From Candidatus Bipolaricaulota bacterium (lineage in GTDB: Bacteria > Bipolaricaulota > Bipolaricaulia > UBA7950 > UBA9294), in NCBI GenBank assembly GCA_023132915.1, contig JAGLXM010000188.1, positions 1 to 38,591 of the forward strand: DNA of 38,591 bases, written 5' to 3'. Shown piece after piece: positions 1 to 10,348 of the stretch. A program made the position numbers and the translations under genes. Below the pieces are notes generated by a model that had not been told where the DNA came from, made no database searches, and saw nothing but the letters and a program-made list of their open reading frames with translations. Numbering within the stretch: the stretch's first letter is position 1; each line of letters opens with the position of its first letter.

Positions 1-41
1 GGGGCAGAAAGAGCCAAAGCAGGGCCGGAAGGCTAAACCTT

Positions 42-227
42 TTAGAGCTTGCCCGCGGTCTTGGGCTGTGCGATAAGCTCCTCTAAGAGGACCTCTGGCC
101 GATCGCCCTCCTCGGCGATGGCTTTCTTAAGCTCCAGGGCATCCTCGAGGTCCTCGATCTGCTCGGTGACGACCTCATCGGGAAGTTGTTAGATAAGCTG
201 CTTAACGCGCTCCTTGACGGCACTCAT
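42..227 (-). pseudogene. Small antitoxin-like ORF (MSAVKERVKQLI*QLPDEVVTEQIEDLEDALELKKAIAEEGDRPEVLLEELIAQPKTAGKL) with an in-frame TAA at codon 13
   Basis: Manual minus-strand translation from the ATG at 227 to the TAA at 42; internal stop at 191-189. Confidence 0.4.
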
Positions 228-494
228 TTCGCTAAAGCTCCTTTCGAGTTTCATTATAGCAGAGAAAGGATAGAGAGGACCATCGGATATTCTTTCATGC
301 AACCGTGCTAACCTGCACACGTCGGTTCTTATGCTTCTCTAAAACCTTCGGGCTAAGGGGAAGGGCTATAGCTTGATCACTGCCTATAACACCCCCTCGC
401 TCGTCATCAGGAACTAAAGATCAGAGGGGCAGATACCCCCTTTCTTGTCCTCCTTCCCTGATATCATTTGTATTGAGCTTTCTCTCGGCGCGCT

Positions 495-857
495 TTATGT
501 TGTCCGGATGCGCAGGCGCCCGCTCTGATATACTGCGAAGTTACCTGAAAGTTGCTTCTCATATTTCCTTAAGATCTCTTCGACGACAGCCACTTTCGCA
601 TTGCTGCGGGCCTCTTCCAAGCGCAAGAGCAGGACACCAGCATGGGGTTGTCTTGAACGATAGACTAGTTCCCCAAAATCCTTATCCATGGTTACGACCA
701 GTCTCTGCTCCCGCACGGCCAAAGCAAGGATGTTAAGGTCTGGCATTCGGGGGTCGAGATCCCTCACAGCGAGCACATCATGACCTTGAGTCTTGAGCCA
801 ATTTTCGACGGCCTTCCCGACCCCTACATCGACTAGGAGCTTCAAGTGAATACTCAC
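495..857 (-). CDS. DUF5615 family PIN-like toxin
   Basis: KLLVDVGVGKAVENWLKTQGHDVLAVRDLDP...VVTMDKDFGELVYR pattern; ATGA overlap with the DUF433 gene. Confidence 0.8.
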   Translation of the reverse strand: MSIHLKLLVDVGVGKAVENWLKTQGHDVLAVRDLDPRMPDLNILALAVREQRLVVTMDKDFGELVYRSRQPHAGVLLLRLEEARSNAKVAVVEEILRKYEKQLSGNFAVYQSGRLRIRTT

Positions 858-1090
858 CCAGCCTTGATTGGAAGAACCTTCTCTTCGGCGATCAATTCGG
901 CAGCATAGGCCAGTGTCGCGCGGATGTCCTCGGGCTCAAGCTCGGGATACTCCTTAAGTAGCTCCTCTTGGGGGGCTCCGGCGGCTAAGGCTTTGAGGAT
1001 CTGCTCTACGCTGATCCGCAGCCCGCGGATTGTCGGCTTCCCTCCCAGGACGTTGGGATCGACCTCGATGCGCTCAGCGATTTTGGGCAT
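854..1090 (-). CDS. DUF433 family antitoxin
   Basis: RIEVDPNVLGGKPTIRGLRISVEQIL..L.AG...EELL.EYPELEPEDIRA.LAYAAE signature; AGGAGG upstream of the ATG at 1090. Confidence 0.85.
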   Translation of the reverse strand: MPKIAERIEVDPNVLGGKPTIRGLRISVEQILKALAAGAPQEELLKEYPELEPEDIRATLAYAAELIAEEKVLPIKAG

Positions 1091-1628
1091 AATCTTCCTC
1101 CTCAAAGATTATACAGCGGTCTACCTTGCCATCCAATCTCAACGTGTAAACTTGCCAACAGCGCTTCGTCCCATCTCAAAGCCCTTACGTGCAAGCGTGC
1201 CAACGTTGGTTCTTATACTCCCCTGAAGCTTTCGAGCTGAGGGAAATCGAGTAGTTAACCTCCACAGACCAACGGATAGAGCGATTCACCAGGAAAGTCC
1301 TCTCGCAAATGGGAGGACAACCCACCAGTCCCCAAGGTAATGACCAGCTCCATAGATTCACCGGCGCTTCCCTTTGAGCCGCCAGTGAGGCAGTATTTGC
1401 TCTTCCCAGCCCAGCCGCAAAAGAGGGTTAAGAGATGCAAAAGACAAGGTTTGACCCCATTTATTCGCAATCCTGGCGCCGGAAGCCAACCAGAAGCTTG
1501 AGGAGGCCACTCCGTCCAGTAGCGTTGCCATCCCGCAAGATCCTGACACTGAAGGGACGACAGGTAGGGAGTGAGGCTTGTTCGTTCTTGGCTGTTCGAT
1601 TTGCTCCATGACACTACTTCGATATCTG

Positions 1629-2177
1629 TTAGAACCCCATATAAAGTGAGATGATCGGCACGATCACTCCCCCGATCGGGATACCGGCAAGCCCCATCCA
1701 CAATGCCCCCGCCAGAAAACCCATTCCGACCGCCTGCGGGTAATTGAATACGCCCCAGTACCCCTCTGGGGCAGCAACAGTGGGAATGGCGATCGCGGCT
1801 GCAAGCGCGAAGCTGATTCCTCCGGCAACGGCACACCCTACCAACCCCAAGCCAGCGCCGAGGAAGGGAGACGCAAGGAGTGAGGGTTGACGTACCAGGG
1901 CCATCTCAGCGATCCACCGACTAGCCAGCGCACCAGTGACGGTGGCCATAGCGGCAACGGGAATAGCGACGAGAAGGGACTCGGAGAGGGGGGTGCCCGC
2001 CGGAACAAGACCGAGTCCGGTAGCGATTCCCCCTCCAAGGCCGAGAACCGCTCCGAGGAGCGTCGTCCCTGTACGTACCCGTTCCACCTTGTCTGCAGGA
2101 AGGTCGTTTCCGATAACGGAGAGGCCGGGGACTAAGGCCACCATCAAAAGGCAGATCAACATTCGTATCCGTTTCAT
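1629..2177 (-). CDS. Putative exported or membrane glycine/alanine-rich protein
   Basis: Signal-like MKRIRMLICLLMVALVPGL followed by several hydrophobic segments. Confidence 0.5.
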   Translation of the reverse strand: MKRIRMLICLLMVALVPGLSVIGNDLPADKVERVRTGTTLLGAVLGLGGGIATGLGLVPAGTPLSESLLVAIPVAAMATVTGALASRWIAEMALVRQPSLLASPFLGAGLGLVGCAVAGGISFALAAAIAIPTVAAPEGYWGVFNYPQAVGMGFLAGALWMGLAGIPIGGVIVPIISLYMGF

Positions 2178-2415
2178 AGTATTCGCATCATAGGCAGCGG
2201 CAAGTATACTTGTCAAGTCAGGGATAAGAAGCTATCAGCCGTCAGCGGTCAGTAATCAGGGATAAACAAGCTATCAGCCAGAAGCCAACCCCATGATCTA
2301 CTGGAAGCTGACCACTGATCGCGCGATCCGGTACAATGATTAGGACCAAGGCTTTGACTTGAAACGAAGCGGCGAGAGTAGATGCAGGAAACAGGCTGTA
2401 AAGGAGCTTTAAACG

Positions 2416-3600
2416 TTGGAAGGAATAACTGAAAGGGCGAGGCCACTTATTCGGTTGAGGCGAACTGCACTCGACCGGTTCCCGCGGTTAAAGACACGGC
2501 TTGCGCTTCGTTTAAAGGACCCGATCCTCGGAGTGGTTGACCGGCTTCCCGTGGGTTCGCTTGCTTCACGTGCTTTCCGGCAGACCCTGCGGCACCTGGT
2601 AGGAGGGGTCCTGTGGTCGGTTAAGCTTGAGGTGAACAATGCCTGCGGTCTCTCCTGCCCGATGTGTTACATAAAAAAGGGAGAGGATCTCCTCCCGATG
2701 CACGATATCAAGCGGTTGCTCGATGAGATCGCGGGGGTGGGAACCCGCCTGGAGATCCTCGGCGGGGAGCCGCTTCTGCGGGACGATCTGGCTGAGATCA
2801 TCCGCTATGCAAAGGAGGAGGCCAATGTTCCACAGGTTGTCCTCTACACAAACGCCCTGGGCGCTGATCAAAGGCGGGCGGGGGAGCTTCGCAGCGCTGG
2901 CCTGGATGCGGCGCTCGTTACACTGATCTCGTGCGATGAGAAGGAGCATGACGCGTTCGTCGGCGTGGATGGCGCCTGGCGAAAGACTACAAGCGGGATT
3001 AGATGCTTCAGGGAGGCTGGCGTCGAGGTTTACACCTTCACCGCGATCCACCGCGCAAATATAGGTCGAGTCAAGGAGATCTACGCGTTTGCGAGAGGGC
3101 AGCTTGGAGTACACGCCGTCTTCTATCAGTACATCCCTCAAGAAGCGGACGATCCACTCATCCCTGACAACGAACAGTGGGCAGCGGTCAAACAGTGGAT
3201 CCTACGTGAGAAGAACGCGCCGCACGCCCGCTTTGTACGCAATTTCTGCACACTGGCTGGCTCGGCCTGCTCCGGAGGGTACTTCGTGTTCACGGTCAAG
3301 GTGGATGGCACGGTGACCCCCTGTCCGTTTATTGATGACATCCCGCTTGGAAACATCAAGGAGAAATCGATCTGGGAGATCATGGGAAACCGGTTTGACG
3401 TACCTCAATTCATCCGGTTTCAATCGCTACCCGCGGAGTGTAGGGAGTGTAGCTACGCCGATATCTGTAATGGTGGATGCAAAGCGGGAAACGCAGTCTT
3501 GTTCGGGCGCTACGATCGCAAAGACCACCGCTGTCTTGGACCGTGGGGCAAACCGATCGCGGAAGATGCAGTATCAGACCGGCTTCCCTGTTTCTTCTAA
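2416..3600 (+). CDS. Radical SAM protein with SPASM domain
   Basis: CGLSCPMCY (CxxxCxxC), EILGGEPLLRDDL, and C-terminal CRECSYADICNGGCKAGN...RCLGP; TTG start. Confidence 0.85.
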   Translation: MEGITERARPLIRLRRTALDRFPRLKTRLALRLKDPILGVVDRLPVGSLASRAFRQTLRHLVGGVLWSVKLEVNNACGLSCPMCYIKKGEDLLPMHDIKRLLDEIAGVGTRLEILGGEPLLRDDLAEIIRYAKEEANVPQVVLYTNALGADQRRAGELRSAGLDAALVTLISCDEKEHDAFVGVDGAWRKTTSGIRCFREAGVEVYTFTAIHRANIGRVKEIYAFARGQLGVHAVFYQYIPQEADDPLIPDNEQWAAVKQWILREKNAPHARFVRNFCTLAGSACSGGYFVFTVKVDGTVTPCPFIDDIPLGNIKEKSIWEIMGNRFDVPQFIRFQSLPAECRECSYADICNGGCKAGNAVLFGRYDRKDHRCLGPWGKPIAEDAVSDRLPCFF

Positions 3601-3609
3601 ATTCTTCTT

Positions 3610-5250
3610 TTAAGCGTTGATGCCCAACTTCATCTGCAGGAACCTCTGCCACTTAAGCGGACTATCGCTTTTAAAGCGCAGGCGTAGCCTGCGCCCCTTT
3701 CCCAGGCCGATGTCGAGGCGATTGTTTCCCTCGATGGTGAGAGAGCGGATATTCTCCAATACGAGGGAGAACTCACCGACATATAAAGTTTCATCCTCGT
3801 AGCGTGCCTCGCCCGAGGCGATGCGTTGGAGCACCTCCCCTCCTTGAAGAAGCTCGACATGCCCGTGGGAGGTGAGGATCTCCTGCCCTTGAAATATCCT
3901 CTCTTCCTTGAGGGGGGTGGCGAGGTCTGCAATGGGGATGCTCTTCCCGTCGGTTCCTCGCGTTCTCAATCGGCGATCGATCGTCCAAGACGCATGGCAG
4001 TTTTTACAGTGAACAGTTCGCCCGCGAGTGAAGATCGTCCCGATTGAATGACAGCTTGGGCAGGCCCACAGGAGCCGCTCGATCCCAGCCGGGGAACGAG
4101 GAAGCAAGGTCTTGCCATCGCTTCGTACAGCGATCAACTTAAGCGCGGATGTGATGCCTTGTAAGGAAAATGGAGGATTGATCGGTGCGAAGAATCGGAC
4201 CTTGATCGGTCCAGGGAGTGGAAACTTGGCCCACCGGGGATAGATGGCGTAGCTTCCTTCAATTCTGACTGGAAAGATTGGGACATCGAGCTTCGTGAGG
4301 AACTTCTTGACCGTCCCCGAAACAGGAAGAGGATCTCCATCCCAGGAGCGTTCCCCTTCCTGGAAGATGCCCACGATCTCCCCTTGCTTGAGGGCAGACA
4401 AAAGCTTGCGGACCGCGCCGGGATCGCTGGCGTAGCGGTGGATCGGGATCGCGCCAAAGCGCGTGAAGAGCCACCTGCCAAGGGGCGTTCGCATCATCTC
4501 CGCTGTGGTGAGGAAGCGGATGTATCGGTTGCTTGAAGCGGTGAGAAAGACCGGATCAAGATAACATGCGTGGTTTGCAATGACCACTGCCGGACCTGTT
4601 TTTCCCAGATGCTCCTGCCCGTTTACCTCAGTGGGGAAGAACAGCCATATGAGGGGCTTGGCGAGAAGGTAGATCATGCAGAATAGCACTCCCGGGCCAG
4701 AGCGCGCCCGGCCGAGACGAAAGAAGAATGGGGTGACTTTCCTGTAGGCGTCGTATTCCTCTCCAAAACGGCGAAGTAGCACCCGCTCCTCATGTAGCAA
4801 GGCATATAAGCTCCAGACAAGGGCGAAACCAGGCACGACCACGGCAAGAAATCCGATCGAACGGGCGATCATTGCCCAGCCAGATAGATATAGAGTAAAG
4901 GAAAGGTAGAGTGGATGACGGGAGAGGCAATACGGCCCCTCGCGGACAAGCCGGGATGGGGGAAGAAGCGCGATCGGAAAACCCCCACCTCTTAGATACA
5001 GAGCGACCGCGATCCAAAGTGAGGCACCTACCCCGATTGCCAGGGATAGGCACCCAATACCGAGTCCTGCACCTACTGGAAGCAAAGGAAGTTTAAGCAC
5101 TCGATCGATCTTCGTGGCAGCCACGCCGAGAAGCCAGGGAAGGAGACCCCAGTATCCAATAAGGTTAACGAGGATAAACGTCCATTTTGCGATGCGATGG
5201 AGCCTAGTCAGCATTTCCCTTAAATTCATCCGCTGCTTGACCTTGTGCAT
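3610..5250 (-). CDS. Fusion: isoprenylcysteine methyltransferase-like membrane domain + PlsC acyltransferase + C-terminal zinc ribbon
   Basis: SRHPLYLSFTLYLSG...HEERVLLRRFGEEYDAYRK (ICMT/PEMT-like); NHACYLDPVFL and FQEGERSWDG (PlsC NHxxxxD and EGxRS); CPSC...CKNC ribbon. Confidence 0.75.
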   Translation of the reverse strand: MHKVKQRMNLREMLTRLHRIAKWTFILVNLIGYWGLLPWLLGVAATKIDRVLKLPLLPVGAGLGIGCLSLAIGVGASLWIAVALYLRGGGFPIALLPPSRLVREGPYCLSRHPLYLSFTLYLSGWAMIARSIGFLAVVVPGFALVWSLYALLHEERVLLRRFGEEYDAYRKVTPFFFRLGRARSGPGVLFCMIYLLAKPLIWLFFPTEVNGQEHLGKTGPAVVIANHACYLDPVFLTASSNRYIRFLTTAEMMRTPLGRWLFTRFGAIPIHRYASDPGAVRKLLSALKQGEIVGIFQEGERSWDGDPLPVSGTVKKFLTKLDVPIFPVRIEGSYAIYPRWAKFPLPGPIKVRFFAPINPPFSLQGITSALKLIAVRSDGKTLLPRSPAGIERLLWACPSCHSIGTIFTRGRTVHCKNCHASWTIDRRLRTRGTDGKSIPIADLATPLKEERIFQGQEILTSHGHVELLQGGEVLQRIASGEARYEDETLYVGEFSLVLENIRSLTIEGNNRLDIGLGKGRRLRLRFKSDSPLKWQRFLQMKLGINA

Positions 5251-5318
5251 ATGAAGGGTGCAGGACCTTGCCAGCCTTGGTCATAACTAAGACAGGCCCA
5301 ATTTGAGTCAGGTCACTG

Positions 5319-6422
5319 CTAGATTAAGATCTTCCCGTCCTTAAGGAACAGTACATCGTCCACATGGACCGTTCCGCCATGCCGCAGGTCGCAGACCATG
5401 TCCCAGTGAATCGCCGAGCTGTTCTTACTCCCCGTCTCAGGATACCCTTTCCCCAAGGCGAGATGGATCGTCCCGCCGATCTTCTCATCGAAGAGGATGT
5501 TCTTGGTAAAACGCTTTACGTTGGGATTGGTGCCGAAGGCGAACTCCCCCACGAAACGGGCTCCCTCGTCGGTCTCTATCATCTTTAGCAGAAACGCCTC
5601 GTTTTTGGCCGCTGTAGCCTTGACCACCTTTCCTTTCTCAAACCAGAGCCGCACATCCTCCACTTCCCGGCCATAAAGGCAAGCGGGGTAGGTATAGCGG
5701 ATATGGCCGTTGACACTGTCCTCCACCGGCCCAGTGAAGATCTCCCCGTCGGGGAAGTTCTCATGACCGTCGCAGTTCTCCCACGTTCGCCCCAAAACCT
5801 TCAGGGTAAGGTCCGTATCGGGACCGACGACGTGGATCTTTTCTTTGTCGTTCAGCCAATCGACCAAGCGCTGCTGCTTGCGGGAGACGGCCTGCCAAGC
5901 GGCGATCGGGTCGGGCTCGTGCACAAGACAGGCCTCATAAACGAACTCCTCAAATTCACGCAGCGACATCTCAGCATCTTGGGCATAGGCCTGAGTAGGG
6001 TAAAGCGTGCCTGTCCACCTGAGCTCCTTGTTTGCGGCGCGTTCGAGGAAGCGCTCAGATAAAGGACGCATCGCCACGGCTCGACGGGATTGCTTGGCAG
6101 GGTCGGCGTTGGTGAGTCGCTTGGTGTTCGCCTCGGTCCAGATGCCAATGCTCGCGCCTATCTGCTCGATCGCCTCCTTCATGAAGGGCGGCACATAGTC
6201 AAGCTGAGCATCATCCGCATAGCTGTAGAAGATTTCCTCTGCCTCCTCCAGACTGACCTGAAACCACGGATGCGCGCCGCGCTCCAGCACTTGCTGATAG
6301 ACCGCGATCAGCAGTGGCGCACCTTCGGGATTGCCATTGATCCGGACCAGTTGCCCCGGCTGCACATCGACTGAATACTCGACTAAGATCTTGGCCATTG
6401 TCTCGACTCTGGGGTCTGTCAT
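5319..6422 (-). CDS. Aminopeptidase, M29 family
   Basis: M29-like sequence with GEIFTGPVEDSVNGHI, TDEGARFVGEFAFGTNP and HLALGKGYPETG; AAAGGAG upstream of the ATG. Confidence 0.85.
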   Translation of the reverse strand: MTDPRVETMAKILVEYSVDVQPGQLVRINGNPEGAPLLIAVYQQVLERGAHPWFQVSLEEAEEIFYSYADDAQLDYVPPFMKEAIEQIGASIGIWTEANTKRLTNADPAKQSRRAVAMRPLSERFLERAANKELRWTGTLYPTQAYAQDAEMSLREFEEFVYEACLVHEPDPIAAWQAVSRKQQRLVDWLNDKEKIHVVGPDTDLTLKVLGRTWENCDGHENFPDGEIFTGPVEDSVNGHIRYTYPACLYGREVEDVRLWFEKGKVVKATAAKNEAFLLKMIETDEGARFVGEFAFGTNPNVKRFTKNILFDEKIGGTIHLALGKGYPETGSKNSSAIHWDMVCDLRHGGTVHVDDVLFLKDGKILI

Positions 6423-6735
6423 CTTCTCTCCTTTGGTCTTGCTGCAATGTGCAATTTGTAGCAAAGATAGTCGATCTCCTTTAAGAGAGTCAAATGACTA
6501 CGCGTCATCTTCCTCATTAGCAGGTTGGTCTTAAATCGGCACAATTTACACGGGGTTATCCCTCTCTTTTTTATTTGCAGGAAGTAGAGAACAGAACCCC
6601 GCAGCAAGCTAAAGGGCTAAGCGGAGTTGGTCCTTATGTTGCAGTTTGATGTAGCGCTGTGTCGCGCCAGAGATAACACCTGTCTGCCCTGGTGACGCGA
6701 CAGGCAGGCAAGGTGCGACGCTACAAAAACGAGGT

Positions 6736-6759
6736 AGCGTCGGGCTTCATGCCCGACGT
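6736..6759. repeat. Perfect intergenic hairpin (CGTCGGGC-TTCAT-GCCCGACG)
   Basis: 8-bp inverted repeat with 5-nt loop read directly. Confidence 0.7.
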
Positions 6760-6891
6760 CCCGGAGTTCGTCCCCGCCGGCGAGAAGACGGGCCTTGAGC
6801 AGTCTTGCCCTGATCCGCCTCAGTACTCTTTGGCCCGTTTCAGCGAGAAAAACCATACGAATCGCCAAGTTGTGTCTGTGTAAGACCCACC

Positions 6892-7953
6892 CTAGATTGC
6901 AAACTGCTTGGTTCTCCTTAGTACAAACACGACCACGCCGACTAGAATTAGATCCAGCCCAATGAGGATGAAGACATCCGTTGCGATTGCCGACCAGGAA
7001 CCGCCCTGCTGACTGATCTCCACAACCGGCTGAACAATATAGTATGTGGGGAAAATCTTGCCAATCCACTGCGGTATCTGGGGGAACATATAGACAAAAA
7101 CCGGTGCATAGAGTAGGATTCCGATTCCCTTGATGGTAGCGAATAGCGTGGTGATATCCTTAATCAGTACCCCGAGCACCAGGCCGAATAGCGCTGCCAG
7201 CACGGCGCCCAGACCGAGCACTATCATCAGTAACCCGGTCTGTACTCCAAAGGCCTGGTTCATGAGCAAGATGACGATACTCATCACCAGTGCCAGGATT
7301 ACGCCCATCAGTCCCTTTGCGGCGAGAATATCTCCCAGTGTGGCCGGTGTGATTGCCAGTGCTGTAAGTGTACGTTTCTGTTTTTCGTCCACCATAAGAC
7401 TTGCCGGTACCATGATGCCACCTATTGTCACGGCGTAGAGGAGCACAAATGGGAGCAGACGGTCGCTCCAGGGTACGCTCTGAGCATCACCCAGTGTGGT
7501 TGTTTCAATGTGGACCGGCACCTCCTGACCGGCCAGCTGGCGCACGGCGCTATTGACAGTCGCCAGCAGGATACCGCGGTTCTTGGCCAGGCTCTCACCC
7601 CATACGTACGCAGGCAGGACTATGGAGTTTCCACTTAATACGTCCTCGTCGAAATTCTCAGGTAAAGCCACCCCCATGTCCACGGCGCCGGACTCGACTG
7701 CCTTCTTGAGGTCGTCAGCCGAGGCGTAGGTGCGGGTCTGCACCGAATCCGATGCCGACACCAGGTCCACCAGCCGGGAATCACCCTGGTCGTTGATGCC
7801 CAGCTTCGCCGTTTGTGAGAAGAAGGTGCCAAATACCAGGTTAAGGACGAGGGAGATTAGTATCGGGGCGACGATTGCCATGATGAAAACAAAGCCTTTT
7901 GAGCCATACTTGAAGTCTTTCCCCAGCAGGATGGCTACTCTTCGAACGCTCAT
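6892..7953 (-). CDS. ABC transporter permease (ABC-2 type)
   Basis: N-terminal TM, large loop, multiple C-terminal TMs; overlaps the upstream permease stop; operon with an ATPase. Confidence 0.8.
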   Translation of the reverse strand: MSVRRVAILLGKDFKYGSKGFVFIMAIVAPILISLVLNLVFGTFFSQTAKLGINDQGDSRLVDLVSASDSVQTRTYASADDLKKAVESGAVDMGVALPENFDEDVLSGNSIVLPAYVWGESLAKNRGILLATVNSAVRQLAGQEVPVHIETTTLGDAQSVPWSDRLLPFVLLYAVTIGGIMVPASLMVDEKQKRTLTALAITPATLGDILAAKGLMGVILALVMSIVILLMNQAFGVQTGLLMIVLGLGAVLAALFGLVLGVLIKDITTLFATIKGIGILLYAPVFVYMFPQIPQWIGKIFPTYYIVQPVVEISQQGGSWSAIATDVFILIGLDLILVGVVVFVLRRTKQFAI

Positions 7954-9005
7954 CTCAGTTTCCTCCCCAGCACCATGATTCCGAGCCACACGAAGACGAT
8001 ATCAAAACCGAGCAGTATCAACAGGTTATCCCAGATATCACTCCACCCGGCATTGAAGTTCGCAGCCTGGTGGACGGCATCAACGAGGTAATAGGACGGG
8101 ACTGCCCTGACCCAATCCGAGACCGTTCCGGGGGCCAGCACACCGAATGCGGGCACGCTCAGGATGATTAACGCCGGCATGCCCCAGGCCATGACCGTCG
8201 TCATCTCCTTACTGCCGGATGCTACCAGGAAACCGATGCCAGTCACCATGATTGCGCCGAGCAGCAATGCTAGGATAATGATGAGTGGCTGCTGGCTCAG
8301 TCCACCCGTAACTGCCATGAACAGCATGACCTGGACAAACGCCAGGCTAACGCCCATTATCAGCTTGGCTGCAAAGAGACCTCGTATCGTCATCGGTGTA
8401 ATCAGCAGCGCCTGGACGGTACGGCCGACGACCTCGCTGCTTATCAGGCTGGCCAGACCGAGCATCTCCATCATTAGAATGATGACGGCCAACATCGGTA
8501 ACAGGCGGTCCCGCATCGGGATTTGAATGCCGACCATGTCACGTCCGAGCACCTCCGGCGAGACATGAACGCTCAACATCTGCCCGGTCTGGAGGTAGGC
8601 CATCTCCTCGAGCAGGACCGTAATGGAGTCCTGCAGTTCCTCCGGCGTGTCCGTACCGAAATAGACGTCAAGTTGGCCTTTCTCTCCCGACATCAGTTTG
8701 TCCATGAAGTCGGGCGGGACGACCACACCGGCGAGGTATTCGCCACCGACAACCGCCTCCTTGAGCTGCTCTTCACTTTCCATGAGCACAAGCTCCAGCC
8801 CCTGGCTTCCTGCCTGCTCCAGTATCGGAGGCAGTACCGGGGCATAGACGGCCAACTCCAGTGTCTCGTCAACCGTCGGTGGCATCACGAAATAGATGGC
8901 AATATAGGCCACCAGTGCCAGAACGGTTATCAGGGCAATGAAGCGGTTTCTGAAATAGAGTTTGAAGTCCTTGGCAATGAGCGCCCTGACAATCTGCCAG
9001 TTCAT
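7950..9005 (-). CDS. ABC transporter permease (ABC-2 type)
   Basis: Same architecture as the neighbouring permease, translationally overlapping. Confidence 0.8.
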   Translation of the reverse strand: MNWQIVRALIAKDFKLYFRNRFIALITVLALVAYIAIYFVMPPTVDETLELAVYAPVLPPILEQAGSQGLELVLMESEEQLKEAVVGGEYLAGVVVPPDFMDKLMSGEKGQLDVYFGTDTPEELQDSITVLLEEMAYLQTGQMLSVHVSPEVLGRDMVGIQIPMRDRLLPMLAVIILMMEMLGLASLISSEVVGRTVQALLITPMTIRGLFAAKLIMGVSLAFVQVMLFMAVTGGLSQQPLIIILALLLGAIMVTGIGFLVASGSKEMTTVMAWGMPALIILSVPAFGVLAPGTVSDWVRAVPSYYLVDAVHQAANFNAGWSDIWDNLLILLGFDIVFVWLGIMVLGRKLR

Positions 9006-9868
9006 CCCTGGAGCCCCCGGCCGGTAATATCGATGAAGATGTCCTCCAGAGTCGCCTCCTCACTGTGCACAGTGACTACCTTTTCCTGAGAAAAGAGCTG
9101 CTGAATGGCGTTTGAAGTCTCTGGTGTATCCAGAATGACCTCCCGGTCCTCTAACTCACCCTTCTCAGTTGAGACTTTAGCCTTGAGCGATCGCTTACCA
9201 TACTGCTGTTTGAGGTTGTGTGGTGTATCGAGAGCCACGATCTTACCTTGATCCATAAAGGCTACGCGGTCGGAAAGTTTATCTGCCTCCAGCATGTCGT
9301 GGGTGGTGAGAAGGACTGTAGCCCCTCGCTTACGTTCCTCGATAATGATGTTACGGATGGCTTCTGAAGATGTTGGGTCGAGCCCCGCTGTAGGTTCATC
9401 AAGAAACAAGACCCGGGGCCGGTTCACCAGCGATCGTGCCACCATGAGGCGCTGTTTCATGCCTTTTGAATAGGTCTCGACCCGGTCTTTTTCCCGGCCT
9501 CCCAGGCCGACTCTCCTCAACAGGGCATCGGCGTCGAATCGGCCTATGCCAAACAGACGGGCGAACAATTTCAGGTTTTCTACGGCACTCATCTGCTCAT
9601 AATGATTTGTCTCCTCAAAGCAAACGCCAATCTCCCCCTGCACCTTGTCAACGTTCTTGGCAACATCCATGCCGAGTAAAACTGCCTTTCCGTCTTTGGG
9701 TTTGAGCAGTCCCGTTAGCATCTTAATGGCAGTTGTCTTGCCGGCACCATTGGGGCCAAGAAACCCTAGAATTTCGCCTTCAGCCACATTGAAACTGATG
9801 TGGTCTACAGCAACCAATTCGCCATACCGGTAGGTCAGTTCCTCAGCAACAATCGCATCGCCAGCCAT
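9002..9868 (-). CDS. ABC transporter ATP-binding protein
   Basis: GPNGAGKTT Walker A, SKGMKQRLMVARSL signature, VLFLDEPTAGLDP Walker B. Confidence 0.95.
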   Translation of the reverse strand: MAGDAIVAEELTYRYGELVAVDHISFNVAEGEILGFLGPNGAGKTTAIKMLTGLLKPKDGKAVLLGMDVAKNVDKVQGEIGVCFEETNHYEQMSAVENLKLFARLFGIGRFDADALLRRVGLGGREKDRVETYSKGMKQRLMVARSLVNRPRVLFLDEPTAGLDPTSSEAIRNIIIEERKRGATVLLTTHDMLEADKLSDRVAFMDQGKIVALDTPHNLKQQYGKRSLKAKVSTEKGELEDREVILDTPETSNAIQQLFSQEKVVTVHSEEATLEDIFIDITGRGLQG

Positions 9869-9954
9869 GTCATCTCCTTTCCCACTGTACGCTAGATCCA
9901 GCTTGTTGGAATTCTATCACATACCCGAATTGCCCATTTGGTCAATCCGGAATC

Positions 9955-10145
9955 AACCGCGCCCGCTTTCCCCGCGTCGGGCAGCGCGTTCAGACGACCC
10001 TTGGACGCCAGTTCCTCAATTGGGACGCCGCAGGATTCGACTGCCTGCGCGGCCCGTCGGTAGGCAGGGGTTTGAACTGGATCCCCTCAAGGCCGAGGAG
10101 CTCGGCGATCTCATAGAGGATCCGGGCCACCTGCCGGTTCTTTAT
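9955..10145 (-). pseudogene. Remnant of a family X DNA polymerase (PolX) N-terminal domain
   Basis: Minus-strand KNRQVARILYEIAELLGLEGIQFKP then, after a frameshift, YRRAAQAVESCGVPIEELASKGRLNALPDAG. Confidence 0.55.
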
Positions 10146-10348
10146 CCTGTGTGGAAATGGGCAAACAGATTAGGGCAATTCACCATCTCCATTCCTCCCC
10201 TCGTCATGAAGGTAAGGGTCAGTCCTATCATGCCGATCCTTCGGTCAAAACACAAGCAGTAGACCAAGTCGTCATAGCAAAGGAACATCGGAAATGCTGG
10301 GGGCGGGGCTTGCATTCTAAGCCGCACCGCTCTGTGCCAATGGGCTCC

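Noticed and set aside
1255-1836. 193-aa and 83-aa minus-strand ORFs
   Set aside because: No domain signal; the 193-aa ORF overlaps the putative membrane protein in another frame, and the region contains a dispersed repeat motif.
2225-2340. AGCTATCAGCC(G)TCAGCGGTCAGTAATCAGGGATAA repeats as a regulatory element
   Set aside because: Looks like a common low-complexity intergenic repeat; no support for a specific function.
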